NCBI RefSeq assembly: GCF_001653235.2
Contig: NC_035791.1
Coordinates: 3,658,001-3,722,000, forward strand
DNA from: Pochonia chlamydosporia 170
Lineage: Eukaryota; Ascomycota; Sordariomycetes; Hypocreales; Clavicipitaceae
Direction: 5' to 3'
Length of the DNA: 64,000 bases
In this document: piece after piece, positions 21,763 to 31,130 of the stretch
Numbering within the stretch: the stretch's first letter is position 1
Layout of the letters: each line of letters begins with the position of its first letter
Notes under the pieces: model-generated
The model's database searches: none
What the model saw: the letters and a program-made list of their open reading frames with translations, nothing else
What the model was told of the DNA's origin: nothing
Made by a program: the position numbers and the translations under genes

Positions 21763-24102
21763 ATGAGGGCATCAGTCTGGTGGCTTTCCCTGCTCCCGTT
21801 GGTCGTGAAGCCTTTGGCCGCCAAATCGGTTCCTATTCCGCTTCACGACTTCTACAATAACAGAGCTTTTGGTTCTTATCCGGGAGAGGCATCACTTGAC
21901 GTCCTGGGCCAAGCATATCCGGCTGACCAGGTCGGAGAGAATGGAGTTTTTACATCAGCTTCCTCTGGTATCGAATACAACTTCACAGGGTACCAACCAC
22001 ATTCAGCAACAGGAGACAACGTAATTTGTTCTGGACAAACTATCCCAGTCCCACCATCGTCCAAGTACTTTTCGGTCTCCTTTCTCATGGTCTCCGATGT
22101 TCGGTCTTCAACTGTATCTGGTAATGTTACCTTATTGTACCACGATAATACAACCTCGACAGCTGAGGTTCGGGCACACGCCTTCTGGTGGTTCCTTGCT
22201 ATCCGCCGCGGAGAAATCACCTACCCATATTTCTTCACCCACAATAGCACGAACCGCAATGCCTCTCATATATATGAGAGACATGCTTTGATTGAGGCCG
22301 ACAAGACTCTGAAGGGTATCGTGTTGCCGAACACAACCAACTCCACGTCTGGCCGTCTCCATTTGTTCTCGCTGTCGCTATGGGAGTTGGAGTCCGGTCT
22401 TGAAGTGCAATCCGTCCGGCCAACGCAAAATCTAGACCCTCAAGGAAATCAGCTGATCGAAGTCCTCGTTAACCACGCAGGAAAGGACTGTGTTTCTCAG
22501 CTGAAAGTGTCAGTGGAGGCCAATGGTGTTCACACCCCACATCCAACTCTTGTCAAGCGACTATGCCCTGGTGACCAAAAGAAGATTCGTGTTGCTGTGA
22601 TTGGGAGATCCCAGGGTAATGCCACGGTAGTACTAAATTCTAGACGCAATCGGCCTGTGAAAGCACCTTTCAGAAATGTGGCCATTGGCGTTAAGGACTG
22701 GAGCCCGGATGCAACAAGCCTTCGCCAGCACGAGGCGCCGTTGTGGTATGATGGAGCGAAGTTTGGTATCTTCATCCATTGGGGGCCCTATTCCGTGCCT
22801 TCCTGGGGTAACTCTACGCCATATGAAAGCTACGCTGAATGGTTTTGGTGGTATTCGACTCGCATTGATGAATCTGCCCCAGCGGACCGATCCGGATTCA
22901 ATGCCTATCGTCTAAAAACATATGGCCCCAAATTAAGCTATGATGATTTCTTCAAGAACTATACAGCGTCCCTATACGATCCTAAGGAATGGGTAGACCT
23001 ATTTGCCGACGCTGGGGCTCAATACTTTGTATTCACCACAAAGCATCATGATGGATTTGCCAACTTTGACACGGGCAAGACAACACACAGGTCATCGCTT
23101 CACTATGGACCTCGGCGCGACCTTCTTGGCGAACTTTTTGAAGCAGCTGCAAAATATCAGCCGCATTTGAAAAGGGGAACGTACTTTTCTCTTCCGGAGT
23201 GGTTTAACCCAGATTGGGGCAAATATGGATTCACCCAGTTCGACAAGGTCACTTCTACCTCACAGCCCGGTATCATTGCGCGAAATCCTTATACAAAGAA
23301 GAATGAGCCGTACACAGGCAGACTGCCCATCGGAGATTTTATTCAAGACCTCATGGTACCTCAAATGGAGACTTTGGCATACACCTACAAATCTGACATC
23401 ATGTGGTGCGATGCCGGCGCGTCTAACGGCACTGATAAGTTTGCTGCTAAGTGGTTCAATTGGGCACGAAAAAACAATCGGGAAGTTGTTATAAATGATC
23501 GCTGCGGTAGTCCGTGGGCTGCTGATTTTGACACTCCCGAGTATGCGACATTTAGCATGCCTCAAGAACGAAAGTGGGAGAGTAACCAGGGCATGGATCC
23601 TTTCAGCTATGGTTTCAACCGTGCTACACAAGATGATGAGTATATGAATGCAACGACATTGGTGCATAACCTCGTGGATATCGCAAGCAAGAACGGAAAC
23701 CTGCTTCTGAATATTGGGCCCAAGCACGATGGCACCATCCACCCCTCCATGATGAACAACTTACGGGAGGCAGGCACTTGGATCAAGGCACATGGTGAGG
23801 CCATGTTCAATACGACGTATTGGTTCATCACCCCAGAGGAAAATAACCTTCGCTTCACCCAGACCAACGACGCATTCTACCTGATTAACCTGGGCACCCC
23901 GTCAGTGGGACGGTTGCGGGTGGAAGCGCCAATCCCAGTCCTGCCCAGTGACCATGTGTATGCAGTGACTATGACTGGAGAGCGCAAGATTAATTGGGGC
24001 ATCCAAAATAACCGGCTCTGGATTGATGTGACAGAGGATATTATTCAAGCGGACAAGTTTGCCTGGGTTTTCAAGATACAATACGGTTGCGCCAAAGGAT
24101 GA
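21763..24102 (+). CDS. secreted GH29 alpha-L-fucosidase
   Basis: A 779-aa enzyme in one exon. The first ATG is at 21763, just after an in-frame TTG. Residues 1-22 form a signal peptide (WWLSLLPLVV core). The first ~300 residues are a beta-rich N-terminal region with many N-glycosylation sequons. The GH29 barrel begins at WYDGAKFGIFIHWGPYSVPS, then KHHDGF (about residues 427-432). The DIMWCDAG segment carries the expected retaining nucleophile Asp550, and NGNLLLNIGPKHDG follows. GH29 enzymes release alpha-linked L-fucose from glycans outside the cell. The general acid/base is not conserved across the family and I do not assign it. It is longer than the usual 450-600 aa because of the N-terminal extension. 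It converges with the GMC oxidoreductase, with 174 bp between stops. Confidence 0.92.
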   Translation: MRASVWWLSLLPLVVKPLAAKSVPIPLHDFYNNRAFGSYPGEASLDVLGQAYPADQVGENGVFTSASSGIEYNFTGYQPHSATGDNVICSGQTIPVPPSSKYFSVSFLMVSDVRSSTVSGNVTLLYHDNTTSTAEVRAHAFWWFLAIRRGEITYPYFFTHNSTNRNASHIYERHALIEADKTLKGIVLPNTTNSTSGRLHLFSLSLWELESGLEVQSVRPTQNLDPQGNQLIEVLVNHAGKDCVSQLKVSVEANGVHTPHPTLVKRLCPGDQKKIRVAVIGRSQGNATVVLNSRRNRPVKAPFRNVAIGVKDWSPDATSLRQHEAPLWYDGAKFGIFIHWGPYSVPSWGNSTPYESYAEWFWWYSTRIDESAPADRSGFNAYRLKTYGPKLSYDDFFKNYTASLYDPKEWVDLFADAGAQYFVFTTKHHDGFANFDTGKTTHRSSLHYGPRRDLLGELFEAAAKYQPHLKRGTYFSLPEWFNPDWGKYGFTQFDKVTSTSQPGIIARNPYTKKNEPYTGRLPIGDFIQDLMVPQMETLAYTYKSDIMWCDAGASNGTDKFAAKWFNWARKNNREVVINDRCGSPWAADFDTPEYATFSMPQERKWESNQGMDPFSYGFNRATQDDEYMNATTLVHNLVDIASKNGNLLLNIGPKHDGTIHPSMMNNLREAGTWIKAHGEAMFNTTYWFITPEENNLRFTQTNDAFYLINLGTPSVGRLRVEAPIPVLPSDHVYAVTMTGERKINWGIQNNRLWIDVTEDIIQADKFAWVFKIQYGCAKG

Positions 24103-24276
24103 TTCATAAAGTCCGTTGGGTCATGTGATTAATTTCATGTCTTCTTTGGGGTCAGCTTACAAACTCTTGGAATAGAACGCACAGAAAAGTTTGCTAAAAC
24201 ATGTTTGCCGAGCAATGCGATGCCAAAAAAAAGTTTATTCATGGTCTATTCTAAGTACTAAAGGCATCAACTTCCT

Positions 24277-26164
24277 TTAAAGTCTGCTTTGAACAAAGTA
24301 GGGGATATGGTTCGCCTCATACAAGTCCTTGTGTGCGGCCTTAATCATATCAGCAGCCTGTAAGCTGTGTCAGTACGAAACAATATGTAAGGAAGCTAAG
24401 TTGCAAAGTACTAACCCTCTCGCCAATCATATAGACTGAGTTCTGAATACGACAGTCAGGAATTACCGGGATGACGGAAGCATCAGCGATGCGCAGGTTC
24501 TTGACTCCGTGAACACGGAGCTTTGGGTCTACGACGCCCTGATGGATACTCTTCGAAAGACGGGCAGTTCCGCAAGGATCTACTTCGGTCAGCGATTAGG
24601 ACATCAATGATCACACGAGAGACTTACGGAAACCAGTCTGACTCCTATCCAAAACCGCCCTCTTCATCTCCTCGTCGGAATGCAGAGGCATCTTCCAAGG
24701 ATATTCTGAAACGACAATATCTTTGAAGCCAGCGCCAGTAGTAAGGAGGTCATACGTCCACCGCACTCCTTCCGCCATAGCCAAGATATCCAAATCGTTG
24801 GCGAAGAAGTTGAGATTAATATTTGGCTGCACCAAGGGGCTGGCACTGTTTAAAGTGACCTCACCCTCAGAAAGAGGACGCAAGAGGTCAACAATAACAG
24901 TCATATAGCTTCCTTGCTCTGGGACGGGATAGTGCCACTGGAAGGCGGTACTGAACATGCCGACAAAGTCTAGCTCAAAATGAGGCTGACCAGAAGGTCC
25001 AAAGGGATCCAGACCGCCATTAGCAGCCTTGGCCTCGCGGTAGCTCTCATACTTGTTTAGTCGTTCGTCAATACGGGGAAATCCGACAAGTTCCAAGAGT
25101 CCGGAGCTGATCGGGCCCGTCTTGTCGCGCTTGTATGCTGCCAATGCCTTGTCATTTAGAGGTCCTTTTCGGAGAATGTGGTCGTCTAGGCCGTAGCCGT
25201 CCTTAATCTGTAGAACAAAAGGCACAATGGGGTGATCAAGAAGATGTTGACCAACATGAGGGGACTCGACCTTGGTGGTGATGCCATGGCGAGACAACTC
25301 TGCTGATGGACCGACGCCACTGAGCATGAGAAGCTTTGGGGTCTCAAATACACCTTGGGATACGATGACTTCTCGGCTGGCGTAGACGCTGAGCTCTGTA
25401 TCGGTAGCATCGTTGACGATGGTCACTCCGACGCAAGTGTTCGTAGACAGGTCAATGATGAGCTCCTTGGATCGGACACCGTAAACAATGGTGACATTGG
25501 GCTTGTCCTTGAGATACAGGAAACTGCCCTGTCGTTGACCATTGTAAATCGTGTCGACACAGTGAGTCAGACCCCTCATCTCACCCTCATAGATGTCTTC
25601 AGTCAGACGCTCACCCTTGGAGACCCATGCTGTGGTTAGGGCATCACGGAAAGGCTGCATTTCGGGAACAAGGTCAGCATGGGCAATGTTGACAGGGCCG
25701 CCGTTGCCGATTTTCTTCAGCTCGGCTGGGTAGAGCTTCTCGTCATCGTGATAGGTGGCACATTTGCGCAAATAGTCGACACAGTTATCCCAATTCCACT
25801 CCTCGCCACCGAACTCCTGCCAATCGTCAAAGGTGGGCTTAGAGCCAGGAATCCAGGTGAAATAGTTGGCGCAGGAGCTTCCACCGAGCACCTTGCCACG
25901 GGTGTTGGGCTTTTCGACTCGTTCATAGTCATCTCGCTTGATCATGGTTGACTTATAGGCCCAGTCATGTTTGCTTCCTCGGAGGCCGAATGCTTGTGAG
26001 GGAGTGGTGATAGCCTCGACTTGGTCAGGGTTGGGAACACCTGCTTCAACCACCAGGATGCGAACCTTGGGGTTTTCAGCGAGGCGTCCGGCTACCGCAT
26101 TGCCGGCGGTACCGCCACCGACAATGATAAAGTCGTACTCGTTGCCGTTTGAAACTGTAGCCAT
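24277..26164 (-). CDS. GMC-family FAD oxidoreductase with C-terminal PTS1 (SRL)
   Basis: A 593-aa flavoprotein from exons 26164-24628, 24579-24416 and 24357-24277. The N terminus has the ADP-binding GGGTAGNAVAGRLAE (residues 16 on), then LVVEAG and GKVLGGSSCANYFTW, the GMC signature 1 region. FETPKLLMLSGVGP is signature 2. The exon 1-2 join restores HPCGTARL with the conserved catalytic-type His513; choosing the first AG in the 48-nt intron would wrongly make it Asp. The end reads YFVQSRL, and SRL fits the peroxisomal PTS1 consensus. GMC enzymes oxidise alcohols, sugars or choline, commonly giving H2O2. The substrate is not readable here. It is transcribed divergently from a catalase 0.99 kb away, which also has a PTS1. 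Confidence 0.9.
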
Positions 26165-27155
26165 GACTTCTATATCAGTCTATGAGAATTTGAATGGGGA
26201 AGTGACTAAGACTCAAAGGTCTGATCTGTTGATATGGAGTTGGAGGCTTGAAGTTGTTGCTGGACATTTCAAGGAAAACATCGTAGCATGAAGTTGTATT
26301 TATATTGTTTCTTCTCTCAACAACACTTATCGTGTTCCTCAATGATATACCGAAAACCGACGATAGAATCGGCGTAGCCGGATGTCTCCATATGGAGCAT
26401 TGCATGATGCCGTAACGTGAATCCGTGCTGTTGTTTTGCTAGAATCTGTGGCCGCCTACGTCACAAGCCGAATCGGGCAAGACATCAGATATCCGCAGCC
26501 ACTGAGGATACATCGGAAACACGAAAACCCTGCGCCATTTAGACCCTGTCGGGAATTATGTTGTGATACAATGCAGTTGAGGCTCATCGAACAAAAACTT
26601 GTGGCCTTCGGAGACGGCCATCAGAAATGGAAACCGGTGCTTGCCGCCCTGTGGTTGGTGGAATTGAGGCGCGGACTAGTCTCGGCATCTTGTGCCTGCC
26701 TGGAGACCCAATCGAGCCATGCGGAAAGATCGGAGGAAATTTCATTGGTCAATTGGCTGCTGACGGACTCGGCTCGGCATCTCAAAAGTTGCTCAGAACT
26801 CTACAATTTTGTATCGAGGCGTGTAGATTGCGGCAGTGTAAGACTTCAAATCTTGTGTTACGGACTCATTTCGGAATGTTGGAGTTGTCGTGTTTCTCGC
26901 CTGTGGAGACGAATTGTTATCTCGGTGAGTGAAATGAAAATGATACGGAACTGGTATCACGAACACGACCGGAACGGGGCTTAGCAGTGGACTTGAGAAT
27001 TTTGATGGAACAGCTCTTTTATTGGCTTGTTTATTTGTATTTGATATATCATGTTGGGTGATGATATAAATTCTGGTGAAGTAGTTCCTATCAACTATCT
27101 TTTCTTTCCCATAGTTGCACTGTTTACAACATAAAGCATACTTGCTATTCGAATC
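26165..27155. promoter_or_regulatory. shared divergent promoter region of GMC oxidoreductase and catalase
   Basis: A 991-bp gap between two divergent ATGs and the only sequence available for both promoters. No convincing gene lies in it: the 182-codon frame at 26436-26984 has no domain and atypical composition. I could not assign a specific regulator site. Co-regulation is inferred from geometry and from the linked biochemistry. Confidence 0.5.
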
Positions 27156-28950
27156 ATGTCTAAACCAGTATTTACACTGGCCGAAGGTACGTGTAAATTC
27201 AATCATAGAACCATCTCAAGCCTCCCTAACAATATCCAGGTCAGCCCCTTTCAGACCCTTCCGTCAGTACGACACTACCCATCTTTGGCGGCGGGAGCTT
27301 GACGACCTTGGGCGATACTCTTCTTCTCGAGACTTTGGCTCATTTTAACCGAGAACGAATTCCAGAACGGTTCGTGACACTTTGCCAATGAACCACCAAA
27401 TTCCATGCTCTAATATCAAATTGTTCAAGTGTTGTCCATGCTAAAGCAACCGGCGCATGGGGTGAATTCGAAGTAACCAACAAGAACATCTCTGCTTTAA
27501 CCTCAGCCAAATTCCTCAGCCATCCCGGCAAAAAGACAAAGGTCCTCTTTCGCCTCAGCACAGTTGGTGGCGAGAAAGGAAGTGCAGATACAGTCCGTGA
27601 TGTACGGGGCTTTGCGGTCAAGTTTTTTACCGAGGAAGGCAATTTTGATATTGTTGGCAACGACATTGTAAATCAGCCCCCTTCGAATTTGCACATTGTA
27701 GGTCTAACTGAGAGCAGCCTGTATTTTTTGTTCGCGATCCAGTGCGCTTTCCTTCTTTGAATAGGAGTCATAAGAAACATCCTGCTACTAACAGACCAGA
27801 CTGGACCATGGTAAGTGTCAATATCTTCTCTGCTTATACACTCTTGCTAATTGTCTAGTTTTGGGATTTCCATGTCAACCAGCCGGAGAGTGTCCATGCT
27901 CTAATGCACCTCTTCGGTAAGCGTGGAATGCCAGACTCTATCCGTAGAGTCAACGGTTTTGGTGTTCATACATTCAAGATTATCGACGATAAGGGAGATT
28001 TTAAATATTGCAAGTTTCACTTCCGTCCTGTTCAAGGCATTGGGCATTTGTCCAACCAAGAAGCAGAGAGAATGGCCGGCGCGGACCCTGATTTTCATAC
28101 CAAAGATCTGTGGGATGCGATATCACATGGAAAGTTCCCGGTGTGGAAGCTATACATGCAGGTGATGGAACCTAGTCAGTCCGAAAAGCTTGGCCGGATG
28201 GTGTTTGACATCACCAAAGTTTGGCCGCATAAGGAGTTTCCTCTGATTGAAGTTGGCCAAATGACACTTAATCAAAATGTAAGGAACATGTTATTCACAA
28301 GCACTTGACACCTATTAACTATCCACAGCCAAAGAACTTCTTTGCCGAAATTGAACAGGCTGCGTTCTCACCGTCCAATCTTGTTCCTGGCATTGCACCG
28401 ACTCCAGACCCGAGTAAGTCGCTCTCTTCCCTGCGTGAAGCAACAGCTACTTACTGACACTCGAATTACAGTGTTCCAGGCTCGTATGTTTGCGTACCCT
28501 GATGCCCAGCGTTATCGTCTCGGTGTAAATTACGCACAATTACCCCCGAATCGGCCGATTGCTGCTGTCTACGCACCGTTCGAGCGTGATGGCAGAGCGA
28601 CGACAACAAACTACGGAGGGGACCCAAACTATGTTCGTAGTACTCTGAGCCCAGGTGTAATTTCGAGATCTTCTACCACGCAAGTACGGCACCTGGAGCG
28701 AGTTCATCCTACTGCTACATTGGGATTGAACGAACTGCCAGTGACAGATGAGGACTTTGAACAGCCTAGAGTTTTGTGGCAGAAGGTTTTTGATGAGAAG
28801 GAAAGGGCGCTTTGGGTTTCAACTGTTAGTGAGACCTTGGAGAATGTGCCTGCTCCGTTGAGAGAGGCAGTTCGTGCCATGTTTAGCCAGGTAGATCCTG
28901 AGATTGGACAGCTTCTGTCCGTCAAAGACAGAGAGAACTCACACCTGTAA
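27156..28950 (+). CDS. small-subunit heme catalase with C-terminal PTS1 (SHL)
   Basis: A 491-aa catalase from seven exons: 27156-27186, 27240-27369, 27430-27667, 27718-27810, 27859-28278, 28329-28413 and 28472-28950. All phases agree. Splicing restores the active-site block [17 protein letters not shown] (catalytic His57), [13 protein letters not shown] (distal Asn131) and the proximal heme ligand Tyr341 in [18 protein letters not shown]. There is no signal peptide and no extra C-terminal flavodoxin-like domain, so it is the short (clade 3) form. The last residues DRENSHL end in SHL, a PTS1-consistent tripeptide, so a peroxisomal location is expected. The reaction is 2 H2O2 to 2 H2O and O2. 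The ~1-kb divergent partner is a GMC oxidoreductase ending in SRL, a likely source of the peroxide. Confidence 0.93.
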
Positions 28951-29390
28951 TAGGGCAAGTAGACATAGTAGATATAGAACGACAAATTCCACTTAATATA
29001 ATTTACCGATTTGCATAAATGGTTCGATCGCGGAGTAGTGCGTCTATGCACAGGCTAAAGGGAGGTGTAATTCCTCCAGTGCAGGAGGATGAGGAGGATG
29101 AGTTTGGACCCGTGAATGAATGAGCTGATTGGCGGACGAGACAGATTATTCTAGGCGAACTTGAACCACAGACAGGAGGTGGAAGAGCCATTACTTGCGT
29201 TGTCGTGTTGTTAAAACGTCGGCAGAAATAGAACTGCTTACAACGCTTGGATGATCACGGAGCAGTAAGACTCATATCTTTGGATTTACTGTTTTTGCCG
29301 CATTAAACTATTACGGGTTATTAACCGTGTTCCTACACTATCTATACAATGCGTCGAACAATCCAATTCTATCAATGCCTGGAACATCAT
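28951..29390. other. convergent intergenic stretch, nothing recognised
   Basis: 3' flanks of catalase and sedolisin. No coding or RNA feature seen. Confidence 0.5.
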
Positions 29391-31130
29391 TTACATGCCC
29401 ACCAAAACCTCCATAAACTTGTTAAAGTCATTCGGCACACCAACACCAGTAATCGCATCATAGCCCTTCTTAGCAGGCCAACCTCCCGGCGTCTTGCCCT
29501 CAGCAAACACACACGACAAGCTCTCGCCCGTCGTGATATCCTGCAAAACGGCGCGAACCTCCTCAGAATACAGTTTCTTGTTCAGCCAGCCCAACACATT
29601 TTTGCCTTGACGAACGCGCGCATCATTGATCAGGGCAATCATGGCAGCGAAAACGGGGGTGCTGGCGCTTGTGCCCTGAAGCATGAGAGGACTTCCGTTG
29701 ATGATGGTGTTGAATTGTGTGCCTATGGCAGATATGTCCGGCGTAGCACGCATCTTGGGGTCGTAATAGCCCTCCAAGTGGCCGTTTAGAGCGGCAACGT
29801 ACTCTTCCACGGCTGAGTCTTGCCACTCCGGTCGGGAGAAGTAGTTGGAGAATCCGCCGGAGCTGAAGTCCGCGCCCGCTGGTGGTTCCTGGCCGTTGAC
29901 CGTGGCACCAATGGAAGTTACCCATGGGCACGAGGCCGGGAAGGTCGAGATGGTCATTTCCTTGTTTGTGCCGTCGTTGGTTCGGCAAGTTGCGTTTCTG
30001 CCTCCCCTGGCGCCGCCGTCTCCCGAGCCGCTGATGACGGAAACACCACGACCGGAAAGCATACCAATCTCGTTGCAGACTCTCTCGGCGTAGGGTTTGG
30101 GCACGGACAGCTCATCGTCCGCGTAGGAGATGGACAGGACGTGCGGGAGGTCTTCATCCCGCTTCTCGGACAGATACTGGAAAAAATCAAGATAGGGCTC
30201 ATTGTCGTCAAGTTCGCCGGTGATGGGCTTGCCGTCATCGCCAATCTTCTCACCACGACCACCGGTGGAATAGTACACCACGTTGGTAGGGAATCCGACG
30301 GCCATGCCAAACTGAATATCTAGGTTGGCTTCTGATCCGGCTTGTCCAGGGCCTTGGGGGTTCTGGCCGCCCTGAACGAGTTCCACGGTGAAATTGTATC
30401 CAGCCTTTACCAAGTCTGGCCGCGAGCGCTTAAAGTTTTGTTCCGTATCCGCGTAGCTGGCCCATTGCTCCAGGAATCCAGCAATGCCAAATCGGATAGG
30501 AGACTTCCCATCTGGGGTAGTATAGTTGATTCCGTACAGCTTGTTGATGCAGTCCGGGGTTGTCGTGGGCGAGCAGGCGATATCCCGGCGGTTCAAGCTG
30601 TGGTCCTTGGAGACTGGTGGTGCAACTGATACCTCGTGTTCCGGGGTCATAAAGTTGGCAATGGGATGTATGAAATCGATAGCATTGGAAAGGTCGTCGG
30701 GGATGTTATATTCGGTAGTTCGGAGAATCGGCTTCTTGCCGTCAAATGAGTACCGACGAAGCTGCATACCAAGCAGCTTATCAGCTTCGCCAACCGACGA
30801 TGAGACATGAATCCAGTCCTGGTAAACTTTGGTGTTGGAAATGCCATTGCTCGCTAGCCATGCCATGACATCGTCGACGTCTTTTTGAGCCGGTGTTCTC
30901 AGAGCCTGGATGTCACTCGCACCCAACAAACTATCCCCGAGAATCCTGGAAGCAAGTCCGCTCATCTTAGGTTGTCGCAGAGCAATTGAGAATCGCATTG
31001 GCGTCGAAGCATCCGGCACTTCATTAACCATCTGCCATCCATCCGGAATCGTCGTCGTCTTCTCAAGACATATGGCACTGGCACCAAGGCCAGCAAAGGC
31101 CCACGCCGTCATTAACAAATTCAACGCCAT
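29391..31130 (-). CDS. secreted sedolisin-family (S53) serine-carboxyl protease
   Basis: A 579-aa preproprotease in one exon. The ATG at 31130 is preferred to an ATG nine codons upstream because it places the hydrophobic signal (LLMTAWAFAGLGASA) at the N terminus. Residues about 24-180 are a prodomain of Pro-kumamolisin type. The catalytic domain has Glu267 and Asp271 in GSEANLDIQFG, the oxyanion Asp in ISGSGDGGARGG, and the nucleophile Ser488 in GTSASTPVFAAMIAL. Near the end, GYDAITGVGVPN is the usual calcium-site region. S53 enzymes act at acid pH as tripeptidyl-peptidases or, for aorsin-like members, as endopeptidases. The sequence alone does not separate the two. It probably works outside the cell on proteins. 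Confidence 0.93.
   Translation of the reverse strand: MALNLLMTAWAFAGLGASAICLEKTTTIPDGWQMVNEVPDASTPMRFSIALRQPKMSGLASRILGDSLLGASDIQALRTPAQKDVDDVMAWLASNGISNTKVYQDWIHVSSSVGEADKLLGMQLRRYSFDGKKPILRTTEYNIPDDLSNAIDFIHPIANFMTPEHEVSVAPPVSKDHSLNRRDIACSPTTTPDCINKLYGINYTTPDGKSPIRFGIAGFLEQWASYADTEQNFKRSRPDLVKAGYNFTVELVQGGQNPQGPGQAGSEANLDIQFGMAVGFPTNVVYYSTGGRGEKIGDDGKPITGELDDNEPYLDFFQYLSEKRDEDLPHVLSISYADDELSVPKPYAERVCNEIGMLSGRGVSVISGSGDGGARGGRNATCRTNDGTNKEMTISTFPASCPWVTSIGATVNGQEPPAGADFSSGGFSNYFSRPEWQDSAVEEYVAALNGHLEGYYDPKMRATPDISAIGTQFNTIINGSPLMLQGTSASTPVFAAMIALINDARVRQGKNVLGWLNKKLYSEEVRAVLQDITTGESLSCVFAEGKTPGGWPAKKGYDAITGVGVPNDFNKFMEVLVGM

Noticed and set aside
24579..24628. GMC oxidoreductase apparently lacking its conserved active-site His (reads Asp-Pro-Cys-Gly-Thr).
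   Set aside because: This follows from splicing at the first AG of the short intron. The next in-phase acceptor, three bases on (TAG before ATCC), restores His-Pro-Cys-Gly-Thr, so the site is intact.
26436..26984. A 182-codon ORF in the GMC-catalase divergent promoter.
   Set aside because: Its composition is irregular, it has no homologous motif and it would occupy most of a needed promoter.
21763..28950. A secondary-metabolite or fucose-catabolic gene cluster around the fucosidase, GMC oxidoreductase and catalase.
   Set aside because: No synthase, dedicated regulator, transporter or fucose-pathway enzyme is present in the region. Only the GMC-catalase pairing is supported.
29820..30323. 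A 167-codon ORF antisense to the sedolisin catalytic domain.
   Set aside because: Complete overlap with a protein whose catalytic motifs are all intact; it is a shadow.
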